Source of the DNA: Symsagittifera roscoffensis
Lineage: Eukaryota > Xenacoelomorpha > Acoela > Convolutidae
Reading direction: 5' to 3'
Length of the DNA stretch: 64,000 bases
NCBI RefSeq assembly: GCF_963678635.1
Contig: NC_087066.1
Coordinates: forward strand, 29,331,301 to 29,395,300
The first letter of the stretch is position 1; the number at the start of each line of letters is the position of its first letter. The notes below the pieces were generated by a model, which saw only the letters and a program-made list of their open reading frames with translations, was not told the origin of the DNA and did not search any database. The position numbers and the translations under genes are program-made. Positions 34,538 through 45,870 of the stretch are shown in pieces.

Positions 34538-36461
34538 ATCTATTTTTCTATCTATCTTACTATGTATCTATCTATGTATTTATACATTATTTAATTGGCG
34601 TAGGAAAAATGTCAATGTAATGACAAACCTGCTGAACCCAATCTGGTAATGATATATCATCAAGAGCTTTTAACGATTCATCACCTTGCTTATCTTATCT
34701 AGAGGTCTGATACCAACGAATATCTGATACCAAGTAGTTTTAAAGATATGACCATTATTGTTAGAAAGAACGCTACGTTGATTTTATGAATCGTTTAGAA
34801 ATTAGATAAGAGTAAGTCTGTGTGTAATAATGCCAATCTATACATTATTTAATTGGCGTTTCACTTGACAAATGTTTAAGAAATCCCTATGTTGACATGT
34901 TTAAGCTTTTCCAACGTATTATTTTAAGCATGTTAAACGAAGGAGTTTTCGCAGTGTAAGCTATATCGTATATTGTAATGCTTAAGAAATTTTACTTGGC
35001 ACATGTTTAAAATTCACTATGTTGCTCTGGTGGAAGGACGAAACATTGCAGGGGTTGAAATGTTTACTCAAAGCCAAATTTTAAATTATGTTGGAGGGCG
35101 AATGCTTTAGGGCTACATTTTTCCTATATTCGCTTTGTAAAACTAAAACATCTTTTATTTCACAATTTATAACAAAATGTTATTTTCTCAACCTTAAATT
35201 GGTTTGCGCTCAGGTTACACTCAGGGATTGCAAATCTGGCGTTAAAGTATTACTGCTCAAACTTTTTGGTTTTCGAGATATGGCGTTTTTATGTTTTTTT
35301 TTTTCGAAAAACTTTGATGTAATAGAATTATTCGCACGTGGAGTTCTTTACACTATAGTGGGGGTTCTGTCTGGGTACCTTCCTGTCTTCAGGTATTGCA
35401 AATCTGGAGACAAGTATGACTGCTCAAATTGTTTCAATTTTCAACATATGGCGTTTTTTATGTTTTCAAAATTTTTCAAAAAAAACTTAGATTTAGAAAA
35501 AACTTGAAATTCTCCACCCTATTGTGGGATGCTGTCAGGGTACACTCAGTAGTTGCAAAGCTGGGCTCCAAATATGATTGCTCAAGTTCTCATGGTTGCT
35601 TATGATTTTTTCTGTTTTTCTAATGATGTTTTTCTAATAATAAAAATAACAGAACATGAAACTGTTATATGATTTTTTCTATTTTTTTTTCAATAAAACG
35701 CAGATATTAAAAAAACTAACCGAACTTGAAATTCTCAACCCATAGTGGGGTGCTGTCAGGTTACACTCATGGGTTGCATTTGTTCCCTTACATGACTGCT
35801 CAAATTCTTCACTGCTCGGATAGCTCAGATATGGCTGCTCAAATCTTGTTGGTTTTCGAGATGTGGCGAATTTTTTCATTTTTTTTTCTCAAAAAAAGCG
35901 TAGATATAAAAAAAATAACTACTTCAAATTCTCAACCCTAATGCGTGGTCCTGTCAGTTGCACATTAGCGTTGCAAGTCTGCCCTCTAAATATGAATGAC
36001 CAAATTCTTTTGGTTTTGTAAAATGGAATTTTTTGTGATTTCGGTTTTTTTTTTCAAAAAACCTTACAAAATTAACCAATCTTGAAATTGGGGTTCTGTC
36101 AGGGTACATTCAAGAGATGCTGTCAGAGTATAAATCTGGCCTCCGACTTTTGCTTTTCAATTTTTTTCCTGTTCCCGAGATATGGCGCTTTCATGATTTC
36201 TTTAATACGTTTTCAAAAAAAAACTTATATTTAAAAACAAGTAATAGAAATTGAAATTCTTAACCCTACGGTGGGATGCTGCCAGGGTACAATATAGGAT
36301 AGCCAATCTGCCCTGTATTTTTGTCGGCTCAAACTATTTTTTTTTTGGTTGTTTTGATTTTCCGTTTTTAATGAAAAAGAAACCCCTGATAGATGTTTTA
36401 GGGAGCTCTTTGTACTTTGAACTATCTTTTTGAAGCACCGTAGGCGCGAGTCATGCGCTAG
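34538..36461 (+). mobile_element. Helitron-like non-autonomous element with internal ~170-bp monomers (element E2)
   Basis: Starts in an impure TCTA/TCTATG run, continues with TTATTTAATTGGCGTTTCAC and several ATGTTTAAG repeats, then about seven monomers. Each has a GGGGTGCTGTCAGGGTACA box, a GGTTGCAAATCTGGC box, ATGACTGCTCAAATC and TTTTCGAGATATGGCG, at about 35214, 35357, 35528, 35746, 35947, 36091 and 36273. It ends GCACC-GTA-GGCGC hairpin, GAGTCATG, then GCTAG at 36461, followed by T. TC start, hairpin and CTAG end are Helitron hallmarks; no Rep/helicase is encoded. Confidence 0.7.
34602..34838. repeat. 237-bp insertion between 21-bp direct repeats
   Basis: The 21-mer TATACATTATTTAATTGGCG+T occurs at 34581-34601 and again at 34839-34859, on each side of 237 bp unlike the rest of the element. 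This is either an insertion with a 21-bp target duplication or two nested element starts. The insert has no terminal inverted repeats or coding sequence that I could see. Confidence 0.65.
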
Positions 36462-37355
36462 TTGCAATTAATTCGATATTTACTTATGGTAATCAAGAAC
36501 TAGCGCATTTTGGGAAAACGTTGTTTACAAATTGTATTAAAACGTTGTTAGTGAACGGTCTGGAAAATAAATAAAAACAATTGCTCAGTTTTTACTTAGA
36601 AAAAGACAGCTGTCGATAAAAGGCTGTTGAAACATCTGACTCAAGCATCCTGAGTTGGCGATTTAGTCTTGCCGCAAATAGTGACATCCAGAACATACAT
36701 CTGAAGAACGACTTCAAAATAAAAAATTCTAGCCGAACACGGCTTATTAGAATAGCTTTTGGTACAGAACAACAAACAAATTCCTGATAGCGAAAGTCAC
36801 TGAACAAAAAACCCCGAAAAAATTTTTTTCCGATGTATTTTCTTAAAAGTTTCAACCTTCCTGATGCTCTGGTGTAAAAATTGTCTCGATTGAAATGCCG
36901 TTGTTTTTTCTAAAAGTTATTCGAAGCAATCTCTACGCTCAGCAATTACTTGGGGCATCGCTGGTGCGAGTATACGTTAGTGCTTTTTGAACGAGAGTTC
37001 GTCTAGGAGTGTCTGTTGTTTTGAGTATCATTCTTCGTTAGTTAGTAGCAGCTGGTGTAGTTCTGTGACGAGGTTAGGTTGATATGGAGGTATGGTTTGG
37101 TTGGAGTACGGAGAGTGGCTTTATAAACTTTTTATAGTTTTTGGATTTAAAAAGAGCTGGCTGCATGTGACAAAAAATTTGACCACCAGTATTTTTTGCA
37201 GATTTTTTTTGATTCGTTCTTCAACTTTTATTCTCAAGAAGGCGCTTTAAGAATTCTTGGTAACTACTTTCACCTGAGTAAAACTAGTAATATTAAGTTT
37301 AAAAAGTTTAAAACTATTTATTTTCGGCCTGCTCGCTCGCTTTATTTGCTTGACA
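36462..37355. other. Spacer between two Helitron-like elements
   Basis: About 0.9 kb of DNA with no monomers and no recognised gene. Short frames are present on both strands but none resemble known domains. Confidence 0.5.
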
Positions 37356-39210
37356 TCTATCTATCTATCTTCTATCTATCTATTTAATTGGCATTTTATG
37401 TGACACATGTTTAAGAAATAATTATGTCGACATGTTTAAGAAGTCCCTGTGTTTGCATGTTTAAGCTTTTTCAACGTATTTTTTTGCAAGTTTAACGGCA
37501 GAATTTTTAGACTGTTTAGCTATTTCGTAAACTAAAATGCTTACGAATATTCATTTGGCACATGTTTAAGAAGTTTCTATGTTGGTTGGTTAAAAGACCA
37601 TAAATTGCATGGGTTGAAATGTTAACTCAAGTCAGCATTTCAAAATCCGTTGCAGCGCGAATGCTTTAATTTTTGTTTAATAATTTACTTAACTAATTTT
37701 GAAATTGTCAACCCTATAGTGGGCTGCTGTCTGGGTACATCTAGGGGTTGCAAATCTGGGGTTCAAGTTTGATTGCTCAAATGCTTTAGATTTTCGAGAT
37801 AAGACGTTTTTTTACGAATTTCTCATTTTTTCAATAAAAACTTAGATAAAAAAAATTAACCGAACTTAAAATTCTCAAACTTGTAGCGGGGTGCTCTCAG
37901 GGTACACTCAGAGGTTGCAAATCTGGCGTCCAAGTATGACTGCTCAATTCTTTTTGTTTTTCGAGAAATTGCGTTTTTTATGATTTTTTCTTTTTTTTCC
38001 AAAAAACTTAGATATGAAAAAATTAACCGAACTTCAATTTCTCAACCTATAGTGGGGTGCTGTCAGGGTAAATTCAGAAGTTGCAAATCTGGAGTCCAAC
38101 TATGGTTACTCAAATCCTTTTGGTTTTCGAGATATAGAGTTTTTTATGTTTTTTTATTCAAAAAAATTTAGATATAAAAAAAAAAACATACAACAAACTA
38201 ACCGAACTTGAATTTCTCAGCCCTATAGTGGGGCGCTGTCAGGGTATTTTCAGGAGTTACAATTCTGGCGTCCAAGTGTGGCTGCTCAAATTCTTTTTGT
38301 TTTCGAGATATAGCGTTTTTTAAGAATTTTTCATTTTTTTTTTTTTTTAAAAAAACATGAAATAAATTGCAGAACATGAAACTGTTATATGATTTTTTCT
38401 ATTTTTTTTTCAATAAAACGCAGATATTGAAAAAACTAACCGAACTTGAAATTCTCAACCCATAGTGGGGTGCTGTTAGGTTACACTCAGGGGTTGCATT
38501 TCTTCCCTTACACGACTGCTCAAATTATTCACTGCTCGGACTGCTCAGATATGACTGCTCAAATCATGCTGGTTTTCGAGATGTGGCGATTTTTTCATTT
38601 TTTTCTCAAAAAAAGCGTAGATATAAAAAATAACAACATGAAATTCTCAACCCTAAAGCGGGCCACTGTCAGCTACAAATCGGCGTTGAAAATGTGCTCT
38701 TACTATTACTGCTCAAATCTTTTTGCTTTCCGAGATGTGGCGATTTTTATGATCGTTTCATTTTTTTTCAAAACCAAATTTTGAAAAAAAATAAGCGATA
38801 TTGAAACTCTCAGACCTAATGATTGTGTTCTGTCAAGGTACATTCAAGGGTTATTGTCAGGGTAAAAATCTGGTTTTTAACTTAAACTGCTCAAAGCTTT
38901 TTTCTTTCCGAGTTGTGGCGTTTCTCATGTTTTTTGTTCAATGCTTTTTCATAAAAACTTAGATTTATAGACGACTTATAGAATTTGAAACTCGCAACCC
39001 TTTTGTGGTATGCTGTCAGGGTACAATATAGGAAAGCCAAAACTGCCCTTTAAATTTAGTTGCTCAAATCATTCTGGTTTTCGAGATATAGCGTTTTTTA
39101 TGGAATAGAAACCTCTGATTCGATGAGCCCAGCACGGTTGCATTAAATATAGCTGTTTTAGTACATGTTTTAGGAATCTTTTTGAAGCACAGTTGCAAGT
39201 CATGCGCTAG
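37356..39210 (+). mobile_element. Helitron-like non-autonomous element E3, colinear with E2
   Basis: 1855 bp. Starts A|TCTATCTATC at 37356 and ends GCGCTAG|TT at 39210, so the flanks fit the A^T insertion rule. Four copies of CATGTTTAAG lie at about 37406, 37431, 37456 and 37561. Eight monomers sit at about 37722, 37888, 38053, 38228, 38466, 38659, 38825 and 39006. The last four match the last four of E2 one to one: a monomer with TTGCATTTxTTCCC, one with GTCAGxTxxxxATxxGCGTTG, one with a doubled CTGTCA, and a terminal one with GTACAATATAGGA. The hairpin here is degraded (GCACAGTTGCAAGT). Confidence 0.75.
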
Positions 39211-39405
39211 TTAGACAAAAATTCAAAAACTTGAACCGGTTTTTCTCGACGCTGATTAAATCTCGGAAATTAACACAGAAATTTTTTGAATGTTCCAATC
39301 ACGACTGACAGATATTTAATTGATATATCATTCGACCCATTCCGATGATTATTTGTGGTACCTGATTGGAAGAGTTTTCGTACCACTTGCGTGGAAACTT
39401 GAAAA

Positions 39406-39640
39406 AAGAAAAAAACTAAAACACCCGAATACAAAGTTCCTCCAGATTTTTCAAATAGTCGCAACAAAAAAAAACTAAAACACCCGAGTACAAAGTTCCT
39501 CCAGATTTTTCAAATAGTCGCAACAAAAAAAACTAAAACACCCGAGTACAAAGCTCCTCCAGATTTTTCAAGTGGTCGGATTAAAAAAACTAGAACACTC
39601 GACTACAAGTTTTTCCTCACTTTCAGTGGTCGGAACAAAA
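39406..39640. repeat. 58-59 bp minisatellite, ~3.5 units
   Basis: The unit ACTAAAACACCCGAGTACAA, then GTTCCTCCAGATTTTTCAAA and TAGTCGCAAC, repeats. CACCCG falls at 39422, 39481 and 39539, and a degraded CACTCG at 39596. Early copies are nearly identical and the last one is diverged. Confidence 0.9.
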
Positions 39641-40345
39641 ATTATGTTTGTTGCTTCGAATAATTAATAGATCTCAATCAGAGCTCAAGTTTTTGTTCCT
39701 AAAGTAGCCTCGAAGAGTCAACTCTTTTTTTAGGCATCTGTATTAGAAGGACCATGAACCAACCGGTTTATTTTTGTGGACCTGTTAGCTGAAATTTGTT
39801 AAATGTGTAGAATAAATAGTCAATGGAATCACTTTAGCTTGTATATGGGCTATTAGAACGGAAAATTGTTGCCGGCGAGGTTTTGTGCTGGCTTTTATGT
39901 AATTTTGTACAGTAAAACTGAATTTTTCTTTTTCAATGAGCAGACGAAAACTAACCTTAATAGTTCTTTCTTGGTCTTGGAAACTGATACGACATTAACG
40001 AATGTATTTTGAAAAGTTGGGAACTTGAGACGACTAAAAGTTACTAGTAACGAACGCGAGCACAAGTGATATAATTGAAAGAATCAGTGTTTACAGCTGA
40101 TCCGGATAAAATAAACTAAAAACAGACAAAAAATATAAATAATAATTTTTCATGTACACCTGTTTTCATACGATGGGATTTTCACTTAAGCGTTTACTTG
40201 CCCTTCCAATTTCAGCATCTTCTAGTAGAAATTGATGAAAGGATGGAAAGTTTGACAATTGGAGGCCTTTTGCAGTGCCCAAGCACGCCGAGGATAATTT
40301 TTCAAACATTCTTATTTCAGCAAAAAAATATACTTTTCTGAGCTT
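39641..40345. other. Intergenic DNA before F-box gene 1
   Basis: No gene or element recognised. It precedes a splice acceptor at 40361, so 5' leader or outron sequence of the next gene probably lies here. Confidence 0.5.
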
Positions 40346-40347
40346 CT

Positions 40348-40361
40348 TCATTTTTTTTCAG
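40348..40361 (+). promoter_or_regulatory. Splice acceptor 3 nt before F-box gene 1 start
   Basis: TTCATTTTTTTTCAG ends at 40361 and ATG is at 40365. The frame is open upstream of this acceptor to 40275, but that part reads like a pyrimidine-rich intron end. The spacing equals that at ORC3. Confidence 0.6.
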
Positions 40362-40364
40362 ACG

Positions 40365-42420
40365 ATGTTGAAAGATTTTAGTTCCATCAATAGTGAATCA
40401 GTTATGGAGGAGCAGCTCATTTTATGCAATTTACCAAGAAGCTTCATTCAGAAATTATGTCAGTTGCTAGTCGATTCTGGTCATTATAATTCCATGCTGA
40501 AATTGCGTTTTACTTGCAGGATTATGGACAGTGTGGTTAAAAGTTCTCATATCATGATTAGTACTGAATTGAAATTTAAACATAGCGATTACAGAACGCC
40601 TTTGGAAAAACTGAATTTTAAGGTTGATTTTATTAGTTGTGAAACTAATTGGATTATCGAGTGTCTGAAAGTTTCCCTTGGAAGCATGCACCGAGATTAC
40701 TCGCAGAGAAGGCATGCAGTTTGGGATATCTGGGAACATGCTCGTCAAGCCCGATATCGTAAAAAATGGGGCAATCTCATAACAGAAGGACCCAATCACC
40801 AAAAATTAACAGTCATTTCTTTTATCCGCCCCCACTTCCATTCTTATTTGAATACCAATTCTGAAAACGACTTAAAGTTTGTCATAACGTAATCAAATTT
40901 TGCATGGTTCAAAATTAAATGCAAAAATTCGTGAAATTAGCTATAATCGCATGCATAAGTATAGTTAAAATGAAAAGTTGCAAGGCGGGGGGAGAATTTT
41001 GAAGTAGCTAATTTAAAAATCGGACCGAGAAAACTCAGAAATATCTAATCAATTAATAAGCTCGTGATTGGTTGGAAATGTTTTTCAGTTGGGTCCTTCT
41101 GCCATGAGACTATTTGCAGGTCAAAACCAAATTCACGACAGACTATTCCTTGTCCCGACTAGAAATGCTGACTTCATTAGGAGCAAACTGAAATGGTTAA
41201 GTTTTGATTCTCTCCAAAGCAGTCTAGCTGTTGACATGGCATGTTGGTTATCAGAAACTGTTTGCAACGTTAGAACTGAGATATCTATTACATCTGTTGG
41301 CTTCAGCTATGGTGAGATACCTCTATTCATGAAACAGTTCCATCAAATTACCATGCTAGAATTACACAACGGGTCAAATGTATCACTTCCCTCGGTTCTT
41401 CCGAAGAGTCTTCAAAGTCTAACGATTACACCTTGTTGGTTCCCCTCCGAAAGTCTCACAACTTTTCGTACTGACAACAAAGAATCCCTCTCAAGCTTGC
41501 GCATTTTAGTCGTTTCTGCTAAACAACTTTTCAAAATTCTCAAGGAAATTCCAGCTTTTACCAAGCTTTCCAAGCTAACAATTTTAGAACCTGGTTCAAT
41601 GAAGTTTCTTTCGTATTCTACCATTGAGAAAAAATTTCCAAATTTGCAGGTCTTAGAATGTTCAGACTTATGTTTTCGTGACCCAGTTTCAATCAAGAAA
41701 GATGATGATTACTTTTTGAGGCGTTTGACATTGGACGGTTCGAATTCAGGCTGTTTGCTGGCTTTGAAAACCAGCTCATCTCACTTTATGAAGATGAAAT
41801 TTTACAAATATTTTACCAAGTTACAGAATCTTTCTCTTTACTTCGGCACAGATAAACTCCTAACCTCTGGATCCGAAGACGACGACGAAGACGTACTTTA
41901 TAATCATGAAAAATTACAAGTAAAGGTTTCGCCCGAGGAGACTGTTGTTAAGGTCTTATCAAAACTGTCATTTGAGAAACTTAGAGTAGCTACTTTTTTC
42001 ATTTCACGAAACGAGTTTTCTGATAATAAATTCGTTGCCAAGTATAAACGAGTCAAACCGAAGTGTATGCGACAAGATACTGGACAAAGGTCTTCTATCT
42101 TATCGCTACTAGAGTTATCGAAGAATATACTGAAAGAACTTCCTGATTTAGAAGAACTGAGGATAATACCATATGAAACATGCTTGTACGATGATCCTCA
42201 TTGTGTTACAATTTTTGAGGATTGGTATAAATCAAATAACGCCTTCCTTACTGCGAGGCACAATTTGAATTGTTTTGTTTTTGGTACACATAAAATCGAC
42301 ATATATGAACAAACCGACAAGAAACGTGTGTCAATGTTACAAAAAACACCAGCACATAATTGGTACCGCAATTACAAAGCAGTGACGTATGAAGATCTTG
42401 AAGACTATTTAGAGGATTAG
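40365..42420 (+). CDS. F-box/leucine-rich-repeat-like protein, paralogue 1 (two exons)
   Basis: Exon 1 starts MLKDFSSINSES and carries an F-box-like segment (NLPRSFIQKLCQLL, then LKLRFTCRIMDSVVKSS) at residues ~24-64. Exon 2 is open to 42420 and has irregular leucine-rich strands: LPKSLQSLTITPC, LSSLRILVVSA, FTKLSKLTIL, FPNLQVLECSDL, FTKLQNLSLYFG, LPDLEELRIIP. An acidic run (SEDDDEDV) and an acidic tail (YEDLEDYLED) follow. F-box proteins normally link substrates to SKP1-CUL1 ligases; that role is inferred. The junction is uncertain. One model uses donor GTAAAA at 40759 and acceptor TTTGCAG ending at 41119 (phases agree). Another uses the weak donor GTCATA at 40881 and acceptor TTTTTCAG ending at 41088. 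The first gives a length closer to paralogue 2. An AATAAA lies at 42758. Confidence 0.65.
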
Positions 42421-44865
42421 TAGAAATGAAACCACAGATGTTTTTGTTCTGTAGCCGACCACTGTTTTTCTCAAATTACTAATTTTGCATTGTTTTTTTT
42501 TCGTGCTACTGGTCAGTGCATTATCTAATTCATATCGTATGTGCTAAATTTTGGTGCTTGGGAATTTTTGTCATCAAAGCTAAAACGCTTTCGTTATGGT
42601 GCTAATAATTTTTCAGTTTGTTAATTTTGCTGCCAATATCTATCTATTTAGTGTTTCAGTTGGGAAAGTGATGAAGGACCTGTCAAATTTAATTGTGTAA
42701 ATTAGAAAAAGTTTAAATCTTTTTTGGCCAATGGCAAAACTCTTTGAAATTCCTGACAATAAAATACGAAATTCATTATACCTCCATGAATTATTTCTTC
42801 GCATGCTGTTTTTACCTGTGGTAAAATCCTGCATACATTTTTGTGACTCATCTAAATTGCTCATGATTACACAAGAACCTCCTGAAGTAGATTAATCCAT
42901 GATTGTATTAGGTTTCCAATTTTGTTTGATGATTAAGTTTTCTTTTGTTTATTGAAGTTAGTTACTCATCGATTTTATATCCAAATTACTTTTCTTTAAA
43001 GCCTAGCGAGATCCAAATCAGATTTTGGACCTACTTCAACCAGGGATATTTCTGGAGAAAAAACGACGTCCGGCATTCTACTAAACACTTAAAAAGAATC
43101 AGATGAGGATGGGATAAAAAAGTTTAATTTTTAAAATTTTTTGGTAGAAAAGAAGGAGTGTGCCAAAATTGACACGGAAAAATACAAAAATATGTAGGGC
43201 AGAATAGAGATATGCATTTTTCAATTTCTATGATGTAGGTTTCCCGATAATTTTAGTTGCCTATGGGGAATTGATCCTTCGCGAGCTTCTATTGAAATAA
43301 ATTTACCGGTCGTTTCAAGTGATGTCTGAACCCGAATATGCTAATAGTTTCTGCAAAGTTTCCACGATTTTTTTTTCCACAAGTTCATTTTCCGCTTTTT
43401 AAATTAAATTTATTTTTATCTGGTACGGTTGTTTGTTGACTTGCATGGGTTATTGTTTGCATGAAACATCTTTTATTATAATTGAAAGTTCTGTAATTTT
43501 TTTACCAACTCGATTTGTTAAATTTTATTTGTTTTCCTTTTTTCGGCGTAATATATCTAAACGAAGATTTGTGTGTGTGTTTTGAGGGTTAGGGGAACTT
43601 AATAACTTTTCATTATTCTTAAAATGCTTTCACAGTTTTAAGTTTGTTTTTTCCTGCCTACTAGGATTCGGCCTAATTTGTATCGGCTTAGTGGCCTCAT
43701 ATTGTTTCATTTGACAAGCGAATGAAGTTTTTTTGTGTGTTTTGAGGATGAGGGGGACTTACTAACTTTATATAAGTCTTGTTGAATTGTTTTCGGCTTG
43801 AAGGGCTTGTTGCCGCTTGTTAAATTTTCTTCCGATGCTTGTTTCGTGTTTTTTTTTGTCTTGGCATGTCTTGTCTGAGTTTCAAATACAGCATTATTCT
43901 TTTTTTTCGACAGTTAAGAATTTTTTTGATGTTTTTGACTTAGCGGCTTCCTTGTTAGAATATTGCAGCGTATACAACGACAAAACATGCGAAATGAAAT
44001 TGATTACGCTTTCGTTTAGCGTTATCAAATTGGAGTATAGACTTTTTATGCTTGCGATTATCCGATTATATGCTTTTTGTCAGGCTAACTAATTGTTTAG
44101 CGAAATGACTTGCATCATTTGTGCTGCTGACACGCTCAATTTCCTGAAAATTCAATTTTGACTTCTGCCTTATAAGCTCGTTGTTTTGGTTCCAAATTGT
44201 TTTTACCACCTTGCATACACTATATGCAATTTTTCCAGTTTTTCCAATTTCCAAGTTTTTTGCCGAAAGTTCGGTTTGACTTTCATCTTATTCGATGTTG
44301 GCTTCAGTTCTGTCTCCTAATATAGTTTTCAAAATTTTATGGATTTTTTCGAAATCAATTAGTCTGACAAAAAGTTTCCCATGCTCAAATTCAATCCCAC
44401 AAGGACCTTCTTTAAAAAATTTTAATAAAATGAAAAACGAAAATTTTTTTGCGTACAAAAAAGTTTTTTTTTTCGTTTTTCTAGTTTCTTCAATGGTGAC
44501 ATCGTTCGAAGTCCTCTTCGCTTCTTAGTGTGTGCTTTGCTGTTTTTGACGTATATTCGTTGTGTCGCAAGTGGTGCGAAGCGCAATTTTGCCCCTGTTT
44601 CTAAAGCTAATTTTGTCTGAATATCGTGAGACAATAAGAAACAAATCGAAGAGGCTTCAATCAGTTGTTCAACTACCAAATTTCTTATTCGCAAAGCTGC
44701 GCGGGAATCATTCAGCGTCTTTGTTCCTCTGATGTAGCTACAAGGCCTACTTACATACTTAACACCACGGAATTTTTATCCAAATTAAAAAGACAAAATC
44801 GAAGTTTTGACTATTGACTTAATATGGTTATGCTATGGGTCGAGATACCTCATGTGAACAAGTTT
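42421..44865. other. Intergenic DNA after F-box gene 1
   Basis: No gene recognised. Weak repeats occur, such as TGTGTGTTTTGAGGxTxAGGGG at 43570 and 43736. Short frames at 43817-44092 and 44422-44694 lack family features. 44560-44600 carries one copy of the GCGAAG/CTCTGTG repeat end described elsewhere. Confidence 0.5.
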
Positions 44866-44868
44866 TAA

Positions 44869-45135
44869 TCTATCTATTATATATTTAAATGCGGGCTTCA
44901 CTATATCGCCATGTTTAAGCTTTTTCAACGTATTATTTTTGCATGTTTAACAAGAATTTTTGCACGTCTAAGCTATATCGTATATTGCAATGGTTAAGAT
45001 TTTTTATCGATTTTCCGGCTTAAATTCAGTATTTATTTCATCAAGTTTGAAATTAGCAACCCAATAGCGGGGAGCTGTCAGGGTTTTCCCAGCTTTTGAA
45101 ATTCTGGCTTCCCTATATGAATAACCAATTCCTTT
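44869..45135 (+). repeat. Helitron-like element fragment E4 with one monomer
   Basis: Starts ATCTATCTATTATATATTTA, then GCGGGCTTCACTATAT, ATGTTTAAGCTTTTTCAACG, GCTATATCGTATATTGCAAT, and one monomer (GGGGAGCTGTCAGGG at ~45070, then CTGGCTTCCCTATATGAATA). It ends without the hairpin, where a different repeat begins (~45130). It is a variant subfamily shared with fragments at 57.3 and 62.2 kb. Confidence 0.65.
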
Positions 45136-45870
45136 TATTGAACAAAAAAGTTTTGGAAAATTCCTCTTCCTGCCTTGTAAAGTTGAAGCGATAAGATTTG
45201 AGTCTGCTGACAGATCATTCTGACCAAATAAGATGACTCATTGCTCCAACTTTCGTTACGAAAGTCGGAGCAATGAGTCATCTTATTTGGTCAGAATAAT
45301 CTGTCAGCAGACTCAAATCTTATCGCTTCAACTTTAAATTCCTCTCCCTGCCTTGTAAATTTGAAACGATAAAATTTGAGTCTGCTGACAGATTATTCTA
45401 ACCAAATAAGATGACTCATTGCTTCGATTTTCGTAACGAAAGTAACGGAATATTTGTGCTCGGGGAGGTTTTTTCATCAAAAATTCCGTCTAAAATGGCT
45501 AGTTAAAATTTCGAAATTTGTCTTAAGAAAAAAATTTCATTCAAAAGCTTTTGTTGTCCTGAGCTTAATGTTGAAAAGATATTTCGCCTGTGATCATTTT
45601 TCGTAAGGTTATGGGAGTTAGTTTAAAAATCGCCATTTTGGTCAATTTGGGAAAATTAATGCGCTATATATTTTGGAAATAGTTCCAAATTGGTAGGAAG
45701 CCTTATTACCATAATTGATTTGTCACTAAGAGCAAAATTTATCACTTTGTACTTTATATGGCGTGAGGGGATGGTTTTTAGTTTTTTGTTGTTATTACTG
45801 CTCCCTAGACATTAAAAGGCAGTTAGAACATTCAGGGCTTCGCCCTGATACGAGCAGTTTTGTATTACAA
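45135..45870 (+). repeat. Dispersed hairpin-ended repeat, copy containing the palindrome
   Basis: Begins TTGAACAAAAAAGTTTTGGA, includes the palindrome and an AATATTTGTGCTCGGGGAGG block, then GAAAAGATATTTC and a TTTGGTCAATTT block, and ends with CAGGGC-TTC-GCCCTG (45833-45847) plus ATACGAGC. Related text occurs at 47260-47730 (direct, same hairpin end at 47709-47723), 47820-48060 (inverted) and 51577-51850. It encodes nothing recognisable, so it is probably a non-autonomous transposable element. Confidence 0.65.
45181..45333. repeat. 153-bp near-perfect palindrome
   Basis: Symmetric about base 45257. Arms of 76 nt (45181-45256 and 45258-45333) pair with only two mismatches: one near the ATGATC/GATNATC site and one at 45248/45266. 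The centre is CTTTCGT-T-ACGAAAG with a single unpaired base. The left half recurs directly from 45344 to about 45440 as a normal part of the host repeat, so the palindrome arose by inverted duplication of part of that repeat. Confidence 0.95.

Noticed and set aside
34443-34649. 68-codon membrane-protein-like ORF
   Set aside because: It runs through the TCTA tetranucleotide repeat of a Helitron-like element; hydrophobicity comes from T-rich codons.
35088-39210. Centromeric satellite
   Set aside because: Monomers occur in short blocks with defined element ends and fixed order, which fits mobile elements better than a long homogeneous centromere array.
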